From the NCBI RefSeq assembly GCF_050947335.1, contig NC_134997.1, positions 9,672,001-9,736,000 on the forward strand: a DNA stretch of 64,000 nt. The letters are read 5' to 3'. The stretch is from Megachile rotundata (Eukaryota; Arthropoda; Insecta; Hymenoptera; Megachilidae). Below the pieces are notes generated by a model. That model was not told the DNA's origin. It ran no database searches and saw only the letters and a program-made list of their open reading frames with translations. Within the stretch, counting starts at the first letter, position 1, and every line of letters starts with the position of its first letter. Below are positions 1 through 12,905 of this stretch, in pieces. The translations under genes and the position numbers were made by a program.

Positions 1-420
1 ATCTGGAAGAGTAGAACCACCCCTAAGTAGGGCTGCGACGAAGTAATTCAATATCTGAAGTAAACATACTCTAACCGAGACATTGACAGAATAAAAACCA
101 CCCCTCTATAATTAATTTAGTGAATATATATATAGTTAATGGAGACATTGCAATTTTCATTTACTAAAAGAAAACTTGTCAAATTTATTTTAGAAATTGT
201 GAACCACCCCTAAGTAGAATTCTGTGATGAATTTTTAATGTTTAAAGTAAAACCACCCTAAGTAAAGAATTAACAAAATTAAATGCAACCCTCCATAAAT
301 AATATATAGAATATATATATAGTTAATGAAGATACCACAATTGACAATTACTAAAAGAAAACATGTCAAATTTACCTTAGAAATTGTAAACCACCCCTAA
401 GTAAAATCGAGAACCACCCC
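1..420 (+). repeat. Tandem repeat, about 188-bp unit, with AACCACCCCTAAGTA
   Basis: AACCACCCCTAAGTA-like blocks at about 14, 202 and 389 are followed by related sequence (AATATATATATAGTTAATG and ACTAAAAGAAAAC). About two and a half copies are seen, and the array may extend left of the window. Confidence 0.85.
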
Positions 421-1590
421 GAAATATACAAACTTAGATTTTCTAAAATTTCAACGTTGTAAAACCTGAGAATAAAATCATTAAATTACTTAATTTAAAA
501 ATTGAAAATCCATGAAATCAAATGTCTAAAAATTTGATAACAAAAAATCTTTGGAACAATCATTTTAATTCAATATAATCTCTCCAAATGTAAAAATTCT
601 CACCCTCCCCAAATTCCCCAGTTGTTAAATGCAAAATACGTCACAGAATTCCACCTCCTTATTCGCAGAAATACCCACTTGCAAAACCCCCTCGCTTAAT
701 AATCCCCCAATTTCAAAAACCCAAAAACCTTTAGAACACAGCGTAGTCCGACGTTCATCGCACAAATAAGGTCGACAAATAGGAAAAAGTTGTATGTAGG
801 CAGCAAGTGGCGTCCGAAAATATCGTGCCACGTGTTACCGTGAAAAATTAATCGTTCGAGGTAGTCCCCGGGGGAAACGATGTCGGCTCTTCCACCCCTT
901 CCCTGGCCGTTCGAGTCCTGGAGGACGAGTTACCCCGTAAATTTCGAGCGAACGCGACGCATCGTACGGTCTGGCATGAAAATTAATGACAGGGGCGTGA
1001 CAGAAGGTGGTACCTCCGGCCCGTAGCACGCCAAGATCAGTCGAGGGGGTGGGTGACGGGGGTGGTCGGTGGTGCAGCAATAATGCAAACAGACACGCGA
1101 TAATCCGCGATAGCTCGTTAGCAGCTACGAGAAGCACGTAAGTCATACGTGTGTTCCTGCCAGTCGACCGTTGACGAGGGTTGCTTACGTGTTTCCAGAT
1201 AACCAACCCCCTGTAGCGGACGATCTTGCTCGAGAAAGCGGTAGTAAGACTTTTTTCTACTGTCTGCTCTTCTTCGACCCGTTTTAACGTTTTTTTTTTT
1301 TTCTAACAGGTGAAGAACATCGTGCTGCAAAAGGGGTGGTTCCTGGCGAGACGCAGCGGTGATGGGGGTTGAAAGTAGTGCTGGGGGAGATTGATCGGTG
1401 GGCTAGCTTTAAAAGGGAGTGGACTTTATTCTGTTAATGTTTTGGTTAGGGTGTTTTTACTTGGGATAGTGGGAATTAATTTGGGGTGCAATTCTAGGTA
1501 GGGGTTCGAGGAGGTATTTGATGAGGTTTCTTTTTGTGATTCGGGGAAGTTGATGTCTTTATTAATTATGTATTTTGTGAATTAGCTATG
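421..1590. other. Single-copy stretch, no supported gene
   Basis: AT-rich to 830, then moderately GC-rich to 1400. Open frames on the minus strand at 625-831 and 835-1206 show no domain. A pyrimidine tract ending CTAACAG at about 1309 resembles a splice acceptor but leads into a short frame with a nearby stop. Confidence 0.5.
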
Positions 1591-1594
1591 GAGG

Positions 1595-2190
1595 GCTGAT
1601 CAAATCTTCAAATCTCCAAAATTTTTAAAATTCACTAAATCCCAAGGAACCCTAGAAACTCTACAATTTCTAAAATCCCCAGAATCTCCAGAATACACAA
1701 ACTTCCTAAACTTCCCAAAATCCCCAAAATTTTTAAAATTCACAAAATCCTAAGAAACCCTATAATCTCTAAAATCCCCAGAATCTCCAGAATATCCAAA
1801 CTCCCAAAAATCCCCAAAATTCCCAGAATCCCCAGACTCCACAAAATCCACAAAATCTCTAAAATGACCAGAATCCCCAGAACCCCTAGAATCCCCAGAA
1901 TCCCCAAGAACCCCAAAATCTCCAAAATCCTCGAAATCCCCAAAACCCTAGAATCCTTAAAGATCCCAAAAATCTCCAACAGTTCCCACAATCCCTAGAC
2001 TCCCCAAAAACCCTAGAATCCCTAAAATCTCCAACAGTTCCCAAAAATCCTCCAAAACACTAGAATCCCTAAAATCCCAAAATTCTCCAAAATCCCCAAA
2101 ATCCTCAAAATCCCCAGAATTTCCAAAATTTCCAAAAATCCCCAATATCCCCAGAATCTCCAAAAATTCTCCAAATCACCAAATATTATA
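1595..2190 (+). repeat. Almost G-poor minisatellite, AAAATCCCCAGAATCTCC type
   Basis: Degenerate units of about 8-16 bp built from AAAATCCCC, CAGAATCTC and CCCTAGAAT. The minus-strand reading frames rich in ILGILG repeats (1740-2219) are by-products. Confidence 0.9.
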
Positions 2191-2690
2191 TTTATACAAA
2201 ATAAGTACAGAAATACCATAACCAGATCTCATAGCCGCACCACAGATAATTTTTCAGTACTTTTTTTCCTAGTAATGGAACAGGTGAGATATTTGAATAC
2301 GTCAGCGAGGTATGATATAGTTAAGTGCGTGAAGTATAGTTTGAAGGATTTGAAAAATGGCCTTTTTTTAGGAATGTTTGCGCGATTTTTGGAAGAGACA
2401 ACACATGATGGAAACGTTGGTGATTTAGGAGAGATGTCAGCTACAGATTAAATTATTTTTTTCTGTTTTTTTTTCTTTTTCATTTTTTGGGATGATAGTT
2501 CGGTGATGAGTATATGTATCGAGGAAATTTATGTGTACACTTATGATGTATGAAAGTTTGAATTGGTCAAAATTTGTGGAATGTATGTGGTTTCTTGTTC
2601 TTTCTTTAGAAATGTATTAATTATTGTGTATCGTTGGAGAAGTTTTAAATTGTTTTATTATTAATTTAGTGAATTTGTTACATTTTTGTT
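2191..2690. other. AT-rich single-copy spacer
   Basis: Contains T-rich runs around 2457-2490. No open frame or repeat structure of note. Confidence 0.5.
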
Positions 2691-2694
2691 ATGA

Positions 2695-3650
2695 AGTATT
2701 ATTATATTTCTAAATTTTTAGATTTTTAAATACTCAAATTTTCAGATTTTCAAATTCTCAAATTTTACAATTTACCAACTCACAAATTTTACAATTTCCA
2801 AATTTCCAAATTTCCAAATTTTACAATTTCTAAATTTCCAAATTTTACAATTTCCAAATTTCCAAATTTCCAAATTTTACAATTTCTAAATTTCCAAATT
2901 TTACAATTTCCAAATTCTCAAATTATACAATTTCCAAATTTCCAAATATCCTAAAATTCCAAATTCTCAATCATCCAAATCTCCAAATCCCCAAATTCTC
3001 AAATTTCCAAATATCCTAAATACCCAAATTCTCAATCTCCCAACTTTCTAAATCCCCAAATTCTCAAATTCCCAAATATCCTAAATACCCAAATTCCCAA
3101 TTCCCTAATTTCTAAATCCCCAAATTTTCAAATTTCCAAGTTTTCAATTTCCTAACTTTCCAAATCCCGAAATTCTCAAATTCCAAATATCCTAAATCCC
3201 CAAATTCCTAATTCCCAAATTTCTAAATCCCCAAATTCTCAAATTCCCAAATATCCTAAATCCCCAAATTCCCAATTCCCAAATTTCTAAATCCCCAAAT
3301 TCTCAAATTTCCAAATATCCTAAATCCCCAAATTCCCAATTCCCTAATTTCTAAATCCCCAAATTTTCAAACTTCCAAGTTTTCAATTTCCTAACTTTCC
3401 AAATCCCGAAATTCTCAAATTCCAAATATCCTAAATCCCCAAATTCCCAATTCCCAAATTTCTAAATCCCCAAATTCTCAAATTCCCAAATATCCTAAAT
3501 CCCCAAATTCTCAATCTCCCAACTTTCAAAATCCTCAAATTCTCAAATTCCAAATATCCTAAATCCCCAAATTCCCAATCTCCCAAATTTCAAAACCCCC
3601 AAATTCTCAAATTCCAAATATCCTAAATCCCCAAATTCCCAAATTTCCCA
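2695..3650 (+). repeat. Minisatellite with about 64-bp higher-order unit
   Basis: The first part is CCAAATTTCCAAATTTTAC. From 3009 the marker AAATATCCTAAA recurs at 3009, 3074, 3186, 3249, 3313, 3424, 3488, 3552 and 3616, that is steps of 61-65 bp or about 112 where one unit lacks it. Plus strand almost lacks G. Confidence 0.9.
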
Positions 3651-4480
3651 CCGTCAATTCCACCTTTAACTACCATCCCAACCATATCTCATTCCCAATA
3701 AAATCCTCACCACAACATTCAACATCCCTCCACAAAAATTCAATAACCCAAAATACCAAACCAAAAAAAGTTCCACATTCTTCCCTAACTATTCTCTCGC
3801 ATCAAATTTCTCATCCCCCAAATTTCATTGCACCTCAAACCTCTTCCCCATTGCCAAGAATAATCTCTTCACTTACATCCTGTAGATCATGCTCGCTTAT
3901 ATCAAAACCCCACCTTACAATCCGTGCTTGAACTCGTACTAATTAGACCCCAAAGCAAAATGCTTCCTCAAGGATTTTCAGATTCAAGACCCGTACATAT
4001 TCGATTCTTGAGCTTTGACAGTCCTCTCAAATTGATCAACGTAATGACTGAAGTGGATCGGACATTCACCACGGATTTGGCAGTCGCGTTTGAGGGTTTT
4101 AGACGTTCCTATTGATTCTAGCTCGATTCAGAGCACAGTTTGCCTTAATGCTTCCACTAAGTCCTTTCAACTCGATCTATGAATTTCGTGGTATTATCGC
4201 TAAGCTGTATTCTGAGACTGCGCTTGGTTAAACTGATCATTTGTAGACTTAATTATTACTGGCCTTCGAAAGCTTCTTACTGAACCGAAACCAAAATTTG
4301 TTCTTACACTGATACTTGGGTGGCGATCAATGTGGACTCTGACTTTGATTGCGGGTCAACGATCTGTATAATACGGAAGTTATCATAGGAATGTTTGATG
4401 TTTATTTGTTGTGGGGTGCATTGTGAAATTCAGGAACTTGTGGATTTTTACATTTTGGGAATTTTTGGGTAGTCAAGCTG
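3651..4480. other. Single-copy spacer, no supported gene
   Basis: A 63-codon plus-strand frame at 3924-4115 has no recognisable domain or splice context. Nothing else seen. Confidence 0.5.
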
Positions 4481-6015
4481 GTGAATTCTCAAGGTTTATA
4501 TTCTTAGTTTCTCAAATTCTTATATCTTCAAGTTATCAAATCTCTAAATTGTTGAATCTTCAAATCACCAAATCCTCAAATCTCTAAATTGTTGAATTTT
4601 CATATCACCAAATCCTCAAATCTCTAAATTGTTGAATTTTCATATCACCAAATCCTCAAATCTCTAAATTGTTGAATTTTCATATCACCAAATCCTCAAA
4701 TCTCTAAATTATTGAATATTCATATCACCAAATCCTCAAATCTCTAAATTGTTAAATCTTCAAATCACCAAATCCTCAAATGACCAAACCCTCAAATCAC
4801 CAAATCCTCAAATGACCAAACTTTCAAATCTCCTAATCCTCAAATCACCAAATCCTCAAATCTCTAAATTGTTGAATTTTCATATCACCAAATCCTCAAA
4901 TCTCTAAATTGTTGAATTTTCATATCACCAAATTCTCAAATCTCTAAATTGTTGAATTTTCATATCACCAAATTCTCAAATCTCTGAATTGTTAAATCCT
5001 CAAATTGCCAAATCCTCAAATTTCTAAATTGTTGAATAGTCATATCACCAAATCCTCAAATGTCTCAATTGTTGAATCTTCAAATCACCAAACCCTCAAA
5101 TCACCAAATCCTCAAATGACCAAACCCTCAAATCACCAAATCCTCAAATGACCAAACTTTCAAATCACCAAATCCTCAAATGACCATACCCTCAAATCAC
5201 CAAATCCTCAAATTACCAAATCCTTAAATCACCAAATCCTCAAATTACCAAATCCTCAAATGACCAAACCCTCAAATCACCAAATTCTCAAATCTCCAAA
5301 TTCTCCAATCACCAAATCTTGAAATCTCCTAATCCTCAAATCACCAAATTCTCAAATCTCCAAATTCTCAAATCACCAAATTCTCAAATGACCAAACCCT
5401 CAAATCTCCAAATTCTCCAATCACCAAATCTTGAAATCACCAAATTCTCAAATCTCCAAATTCTCCAATCACCAAATCTTGAAATCTCCTAATCCTCAAA
5501 TCACCAAATTCTCAAATCTCCAAATCCTCAAATGACCAAACCCTCAAATCTCCACATCCTCAAATCTCCAAATCCTCAAATGACCAAACCCTCAAATCAC
5601 CAAATTCTCAAATCTCCAAATTCTCCAATCACCAAATCTTGAAATCTCCAAATCCTCAAATCACCAAATTCTCAAATGACCAAATCCTCAAATTACCAAA
5701 TCCTCAAATGACCAAACCCTCAAATCACCAAATTCTCAAATCTCCAAATTCTCCAATCACCAAATCTTGAAATCTCCAAATTCTCAAATCACCAAATTCT
5801 CAAATGACCAAACCCTCAAATCTCCAAATCCTCAAATGACCAAACCCTCAAATCACCAAATTCTCAAATCTCCAAATTCTCCAATCACCAAATCTTGAAA
5901 TCTCCAAATCCTCAAATCACCAAATTCTCAAATCTCCAAATCCTCAAATCACCAAATCCTCAAATCACCAAATCCTCAAATCTCCAAACCCCCAAATCCC
6001 CAAATCTTCAAATTC
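4480..6015 (+). repeat. Minisatellite CAAATCACCAAATCCT, forward array
   Basis: About 16-bp units in variants CAAATCACCAAATCCT, CAAATGACCAAACCCT and CAAATCTCTAAATTGTTG, grouped in higher-order blocks of about 60 bp (4560-4740, 4860-5000) and longer. Reverse-complement copies form the array at 6555-7480. Confidence 0.95.
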
Positions 6016-6554
6016 CCTTCCCACCATCTCATCCCCCTCAAACCCTCCTCCACCTCATCAAAACTTCAATCCCACATTCCAAATATTTTCCTGCATCAAT
6101 ATATTGAAAGATGAATAAAGACGAAGAGGCAGAAAGTAGAAGCGTATCGAATGTCGAACACTTTAGCACAAGTGTCGATTAGGAATGCTGTTGGTAGCCA
6201 CTGCCAATCACCCGGAAGCCATCACCCGCATAGCAATTTCCTGTGGGTCTTGTAGGACCATGCTCGATCCCAGGGTGTATCCTTCGGTCACCTCACACCT
6301 CCGTGATAATCAACCCCTAGCTCTCGAGACATTTCATCCTCTCGGTTTAGCTTCTCGTCTCCTTTGCAGATTGCATCTTCGAAACAATCACAAGCAAGCT
6401 GCCTAATTGCGCTCACAATTTTCCCACCATCGCTTTCCTTCGATTTTCTTCCTCGTTACGGTGCTCACGGACCATTTACCTTCTCTCCTTTTTTGTCACA
6501 GTTTACTTCTTGCAATATTTGAGGAGGGATTAAAAAAATGTTGATTTAGGAATT
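6016..6554. other. Single-copy spacer between inverted arrays
   Basis: About 540 bp of mixed composition; a 73-codon plus frame at 6185-6406 has no recognisable domain. It would form the loop if the flanking arrays paired. Confidence 0.6.
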
Positions 6555-7480
6555 TGGAGATTTTGAGGCTTTGCTGATTTGGGGATTTGGAGATTTGAGA
6601 ATTTGGAGATTTGAAGATTTGGTGATTTGAGAATTTGGAGATTTGAGGATTTGGTCATTTGATGGTTTGGTCATTTGAGGTCTTCGTGATTTGAGGGTTT
6701 GGTCATTTGAGGATTTGGTGATTTGAGGGTTTGGTCATTTGAGGATTTGGTGATTTGAGGGTTTGGTCATTTGAGGATTTGGTGATTTGAGGATTTGGTA
6801 ATTTGAGGGTTTTTTCATATAAGGATTTGGTGATTTGAGGATTTGGTGATTTGAGGATTTGGTGATTTGAGGATTTGGTGATTTGAGGATTTGGTGATTT
6901 GAGGATTTGGTAATTTGAGGGTTTTTTCATATGAGGATTTGGTGATTTGAGGATTTGGTCATTTGAGGATTTGGTGATTTGAGGTCTTCGTGATTTGAGG
7001 GTTTGGTCATTTGAGGGTTTTTTCATATGAGGATTTGGTGATTTGAGGTCTTCGTGATTTGAGGGTTTGGTCATTTGAGGGTTTTTTCATATGAGGATTT
7101 GGTGATTTGAGGATTTGGTGATTTGAGGTCTTCGTGATTTGAGGGTTTGGTCATTTGAAGGTTTGGTGATTTGAGGATTTGGTCATTTGAGGATTTGGTG
7201 ATTTGAGAGTTTGGTCATTTGAGGATTTGGTCATTTCAGGACTTGGTCATTTGAGGACTTCGTGATTTGAGGGTTTGGTGATTTGAGAATTTGGTCATTT
7301 GAGAATTTGGTGATTTAAGGGTTTGGTCACTTGAGAATTTGGTGATTTGAAGGTTTGTTCATTTGACGATTTGGTAATTTGAGGACTTCGTGATTTGAGT
7401 GTTTGGTTATTTGAAAATTTGGTGATTTGAGGATTTGGAAATTTCAAGATTTGGTGATTTAAGAATTTGAAAACAAATCA
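6555..7480 (-). repeat. Minisatellite GAGGATTTGGTGATTT, inverted array
   Basis: Units GAGGATTTGGTGATTT and GAGGGTTTGGTCATTT are the exact reverse complements of units in the array at 4480-6015. Longer blocks with TTTTTTCATATGAGG and GTCTTCGTGATTT occur several times. The 123-codon minus-strand frame at 6703-7074 is a by-product. Confidence 0.95.
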
Positions 7481-8640
7481 ATCTAAAAATTCGAAATTAA
7501 ATTCACCCCATTGGAACCACAAAAATCTCTACCTTTCCGAATGCCTCCGATTTCAACCCCCACGTACCAAAATTTCGATTTTCCCCAACGACACGAGCTT
7601 ATTGCTGTAACCCTTCTTGTAACCAAAAATACGAGTTCACACTTTCCAAGCCGGTGAAACCATCGAAGAGCCAAACGTGCCAGCAGCAAACTTCGAGCTA
7701 CATAACGTTGAAGTCGCATAAGGGTGCAAATTCATCCCCCGCGCTGAAACGAGCAGTGACAGTCGGATCGTAAACATTCGAGCGAGTTGCAAAAGGATTC
7801 GCTAGCGTATCATTCGTGTTAACTTTCTCGAAAGGGGTGTGATGCGGGTGCGAAAGCGACTTTGATAGTCACTGAGGGGTGACGACGTACCGGGGGTTGA
7901 TTGGAGTGGCACGTTCGTCCACGGGGGTGCAGCGCAAAGAGGACGCAGATGCTGTTGAATATTTAAATCGAGAACGAAAGATCTCCCTAAAACGCGTATT
8001 TTATGAATGATTGAGCGAGTCTCCGCGGACTCGTCGCGAGGAAAGGGGATGAAACGAGGAGCAGATGCGACGCGAGGGATGATGCGGCGGACTTCTTGCG
8101 AAAATCGTGCTCCGTCTGCTACCGGCGTTTCTACCTTATGAAAGGCGAAAAAAGTAAGACTTCTTTGAGAAGAGGATTTAATAATTGATCGTCCAAATTC
8201 GATTAGCCCTCTTGAACGCAGTAAACTTAATGCATCATTTTTTAGGGCTGGAAATATAAATTGCTTGTTAAGTAGTCTGGGAAGATTTTGGATATTTTTG
8301 GGATTTGTTAGGAGCGGAATTTTTATGGTAATTTATTTATTATATAGCACTTCCAACTAGTTTAAACATTTATTTAATGGGGCAATGTTTAAATATTTTA
8401 TTGAATCTTTTAAAACACGTCTTTTACAATTTAAGGGTGGCAAAGGGCTGGTAACAAATCAATTGAACATTAACGGCTTCATACATTTCCAACGATCATT
8501 CGTCTCCACTTGCAACGCCTTCATTCACTTCATTCACACTTCAAGAAATTGTAATAAACATATAACGGGTCTTACAAATAATATTAGAGCAATAAATGTC
8601 TACAAGTAGGCATTTTTTATTGTTATTTGGGAGTTAGGAA
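7481..8640. other. Single-copy stretch, GC-richer, no supported gene
   Basis: CpG-containing sequence to about 8160, then AT-rich. Frames at 7483-7719 (minus) and 8385-8609 (plus) show no domain. Confidence 0.5.
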
Positions 8641-9760
8641 ATGAGAGATTTAGGGATTTAGGAATTTAGGATTTGAATTCTCCAAATCTCTAAATCTTCA
8701 AATATTCAAATACTCAAAATCCAAAATCTCAAAGTCTTCAAATATTCAAATACTCAAAATCCAAAATCTCAAAGTCTTCAAATATTCAAATACTCAAAAT
8801 CCAAAATCTCAAAGTCTCCAAATCTCTAAATCTCTAAATCTCTAAATCTCTAAATCTCTAAATCTCTAAATCTCTAAATCTCTAAATCTCTAAATCTCTA
8901 AATCTCTAAATCTCTAAATCTCTAAATCTCTAAATCTCTAAATCTCTAAATCTCTAAATCTCTAAATCTCTAAATCTCTAAATCTCCAAATCTCTAAATC
9001 TCCCAATCTCTAAATCTCTAAATCTCTAAATCTCTAAATCCCTAAAACCTTAAATCCCTAAATCCCTAAATCCCAAAATCTCCCAATCTCTAAATCTCCC
9101 AATCTCTAACTCTCCCAATCTCTAAATCTCACAATCTCTAAATCTCCCAATCTCTAAATCTCCCAATCTCTAAATCTCCCAATCTCTAACTCTCCCAATC
9201 TCTAAATCTCCCAATCTCTAAATCTCTAAATCTCTAAATCTCTAAATCTCTAAATCTCTAAATCTCTAAATCTCTAAATCTCTAAATCTCTAAATCTCTA
9301 AATCTCTAAATCTCTAAATCTCTAAATCTCTGAATCCCTAAATCCCTAAATCCCTAATTCCCTAAGTCCCCAAATCCCCAAATCCCTAAATCCCCAAATC
9401 CCTAAATCCCTAAATCCCCAAATCCCTAAATCCCCAAATTCCTAAATCCCCAAATCCCTAAATCCCTAAATCCCCAAATCCCTAAATCCCTAAATCCCCA
9501 AATCCCTAAATCCCCAAATCCCTAAATCCCTAAATCCTCAAATCCCCAAAACCCAAAATCCCTAAATCTCCAAATTTTGAAATACCCGAAACTGCAATTC
9601 CCAAAATCCCAAGACCCCCAAATCTTCTCCAAATTTCTAAATCCCTAACACTCCATCTTCCTAAACACCCAATAACCGTCCCAAATTTCTGCCTAAAATC
9701 CCTAAAAAATCCCTAGAATCCCCTCATTCCCTCTAAAACTCTCCCAACCTCTTTTCATCT
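8641..9760 (+). repeat. Minisatellite including near-perfect 8-bp (AAATCTCT)n
   Basis: 8690-8816 has about 53-bp units (CAAATATTCAAATACTC). An almost perfect AAATCTCT run covers about 8816-8988 and again about 9213-9335. Between and after them are variants CCCAATCTCTAAATCT and AAATCCCTAAATCCCC. Plus strand is almost G-free. Confidence 0.95.
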
Positions 9761-11430
9761 TCATATCTCTCAATTTCCCTTCCAATAAACAACACAAAGC
9801 AACGCGAAATAAGAATAATTAAAAATCGTTATTACAATCATCAAATATTATTATCGTTCTCATCTGCTTATCACCGTTATATCTACTGCATATGATAGTT
9901 ATTAATGCATAGTTACCGGATTCGTCCGTTAGCGAGCTTTTATCGTCCTCCAGTTCCTTAATTAGTTTCTGCAATTAACAGTACAAGCTACCGTATTTCC
10001 AACATTATATTCCTGTTCAAATATAATTCTATATCAACTGTGTACACACGTATTATCGTTCCACCGAAACCAGACGAATTAAGCTTGCGTTTTACTTCAT
10101 CATCGGAAATACTTTTATCTCGAAATTATACAATTTCTATCAATATTGCGTTTCGTTGTTAATCACTTCTCACGTTTTCATTTTGTTATTTACGGAGACA
10201 CAATCGAGGTCTTTATTTTTATTAATTATTTCAAAAAGAAATTGGTTTAAGGAAAATTTAATCAAGATTTCTTCATAATTCATTTAATGAAAATTGCACA
10301 ACTCGCTTGAAATATTAAGATAAATAATGTGAGATAAATAATACAAGCTACAGAAGATAATTTTGAAGATTATTTATATCAGCAATGGCTACAAATTAAT
10401 ACTTAAATTCATAGTCACCCTTTCACTTTAATTTTCATGTAATTTATATATCTTGTAATTTTATAAATGTATTTGTTTCTTTATTTGCATCTTTTTTTAC
10501 AATCATAGTTACCCTTAAGTTCACTGTTATTCATAATCACCCTTTCCTTTTAATCTTCATAAAACTTATACATTGTTTAATTTCATAATAAACTCCTAAA
10601 AAATTTGCAATTTTATTCTGAACCATTAATAATTCCACGTTACAACATTCACACAGTCAAATATTTGAATTAATACAATTTTTATGGACCTCCATATGAA
10701 ACTTACCAAGTTCGATCCCGGAGTATCATATGTCAATACCCATCACTACGTCAGAATTCGTAATAATACCCACTCGGGTTCGAAAGTATTAATACCAGTA
10801 AAACATCGTACGACGCTGGATTAAGGTCAAATATTACTGTGAATAATCTCAGAAGCAAAAGAAATCATTATGGACATTAAAGAAATAAGGACAAGCAATA
10901 TCAAACTGGACAGTGAAGCGAGCAGCCTCTGTAGACATAGAAGATTTCATTCGACCACGAATGAAACGACTGTGAGGAAATAATCAATGAAGATCAAAGA
11001 TTCCCGGGCTTCTGAACCTTGTGACCTAGCTAGCCTAGGGTAATTATTGGTGCAAAATTGTTGGGGGTCAAATTTAATCACTTTCCAATTCTCATTCTTC
11101 AAATTTTTCATTTATAAAATTCTAGCTTCTAAATTTTTCATTATATGAAAATTCATAAATTTTAATCAACCCTTAACAAATTATGAACCTCAAAAGAGCT
11201 CTTGCTAAAATGTCAACTTGTAGAATTTCCCTAGAAATTCACAAATTTTAGAAAAATGATTGCTACCTAAAAAAGAACTTGAAACCCTCGAAGAATCAGA
11301 AGGATCATCCCCTAAAAATTCCTCCAAAATTTTATTCCAATGATTTCCTAAAATAGTACAAACCTCGTCAGAACTACCCTAAACTACCCTAAAACTAATT
11401 ATTCAAATTACCAGTAAAAATTCAGAAATT
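9761..11430. other. AT-rich single-copy stretch
   Basis: No supported gene. Contains the 10390-10610 block, listed separately. The segment at 11040-11430 is AT-rich with loose AAATTC repeats. Confidence 0.5.
10390..10610 (-). repeat. Two reverse-complement copies of the 13719-14110 repeat
   Basis: CATAGTCACCCTTTCACTTT and CATAATCACCCTTTCCTTTT, each followed by AATNTTCAT and later by ACAATCATAGTTACCCTTAA, are the reverse complement of the 110-bp unit found 3.2 kb downstream. Confidence 0.85.
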
Positions 11431-12330
11431 ACTGATGATTCGAAGGATGATCCCCAAAAGTTGCATCCCCAAAGAATGTCAGCAGAATCATCCCCAATGG
11501 ACCCCGGGTTCTTTGTTCTTGTCCGAACAAAAGCTTACACAGTTTGGCTTCTTAGACTGTCTGGCATTCGAGTTTCCTGTATCCGTAGAAATTTACCGGC
11601 GGCCAACGAAGAGCAGAATAAAGTCACCGTCGGTGCAATTTCTCCTCGGTCAACCCCCTCTTTTCCGCTATTTAACCCTTCGCCGCGAGCGTTTGCCTCG
11701 GGGTCATAAGCATTTACTGCGGCCCACCACTCTGCACGACACAGCGAAGAGTTTCGAGGAGGACTCGCGCGTAAAATACGGTAAATGGAACACGAGAAAG
11801 AATGCTACGACCGTGATTCCGTGTGCGTGTCAGTTCGTACGTGTGTGTCCCTGTGGATGTATAAGAGAGTCTCTCGTTTCGCGAATAAGTCTGCTTTGCA
11901 TAATTAAGGGAAACGACCACCGCTTCGAAGCTTCTAATCTCCGTTCCTCTTCGTGATTTGGAGATGATCCGAATCCACCGGCGAAGAGATTGCTAGACCT
12001 TGCTTGTTTCCAGGGAATGAACTTCCTTCTTCAAATTTTACAAGGCTACCTTTGTAATTTTCCTGCTTGATGCCGAGAGACTTCTTTTTTTTTGACGGAC
12101 CATGGAGAGAGACCCGCCGAAGTCGAATTCTGAGATTCAGGGTGCTTTTCTTGGATTATTTGGGGATTATTTTTGTAATTTATGGGTTGTTAAGTATGAG
12201 AAGATGTAGATTTTGAAATTTTGTAATTGGTAAGTGATTAGGGGTGGTTTTTGTATACTGAATTTTAGTATTTGTGAATTTTTGTGTTTGAAGTGTCTGT
12301 ATTCTCAAGTGTAAATTTCTGAAATTTACC
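11431..12330. other. Single-copy stretch with 173-codon unassigned frame
   Basis: A plus frame at 11435-11956 encodes 173 residues without recognisable domain; overlapping frames of 82 (plus) and 68 (minus) codons exist. GC-rich composition alone can explain open frames here. I do not call it a gene. Confidence 0.4.
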
Positions 12331-12905
12331 AGATTCCTAAGTTACTACAATTGGGAATTAACCAACTTGAAATTTTACACCCCTAAATTACCACATTTGC
12401 AAATTGGATAATTTGAAATTTTCTCACCCCCAAATTTCCACATTTGGAAATTCGACAATTTGAAATTTCAGTACCCTAAATTACCACATTTCTTAGTTAC
12501 TACATATGAAAATTCTTTGACTTGAAATTTCCCACCCCCAAATTACCACATCTGAATATTCAGCAATTTGGAATTTTCTCACCCCCAAATTTCCACATTT
12601 GGAAATTCGACAATTTGAAATTTCAGTACACTAAATTACCACATTTCTTAGTTACCACATATGAAAATTCTTCGACTTGAAATTTCCCACCCCCAAATTA
12701 CCACATCTGAAAATTCAGCAATTTGAAATTTTCTCACCCCTAAATTTCCACATTCGGAAATTCGACAATTTGAAATTTTCTCCCCCCAAATTACCACATT
12801 CGAAAATTCTTCAACTTGAAATTTCCCACCCCAAAATTACCACATCTGAAAATTCAGCAATTCTGCACTTCTCACTCAAAACCTGCAATTCTAAAATTTT
12901 CCTCA
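12331..12905 (+). repeat. Minisatellite with about 39-bp units and 155-bp higher-order unit
   Basis: Units of AAATTACCACATCTGAAAAT followed by TCAGCAATTTGAAATTT. AAATTACCACATCTG recurs at 12540 and 12695 with the same run of variants between, so four units form a 155-bp block. Open frames at 12677-13079 derive from it. Confidence 0.9.

Noticed and set aside
1290..1370. Pyrimidine tract plus CAG like a splice acceptor
   Set aside because: Following frames end within about 20 codons and match nothing; no partner exon.
4480..6015. Regular short repeats that might suggest a CRISPR array
   Set aside because: No unique spacers between the units, no cas genes, and the genome is eukaryotic.
6703..7074. 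123-codon minus frame
   Set aside because: Repeat-derived (ILKSPNPQITK words), from the inverted array.
10708..10728. AAGTTCGATCCCGGAGTATC, like a tRNA T-arm
   Set aside because: No matching acceptor stem, D-arm or anticodon arm around it.
11435..11956. 173-codon plus frame
   Set aside because: No domain, splice context or conserved motif; frames on the other strand are open too.
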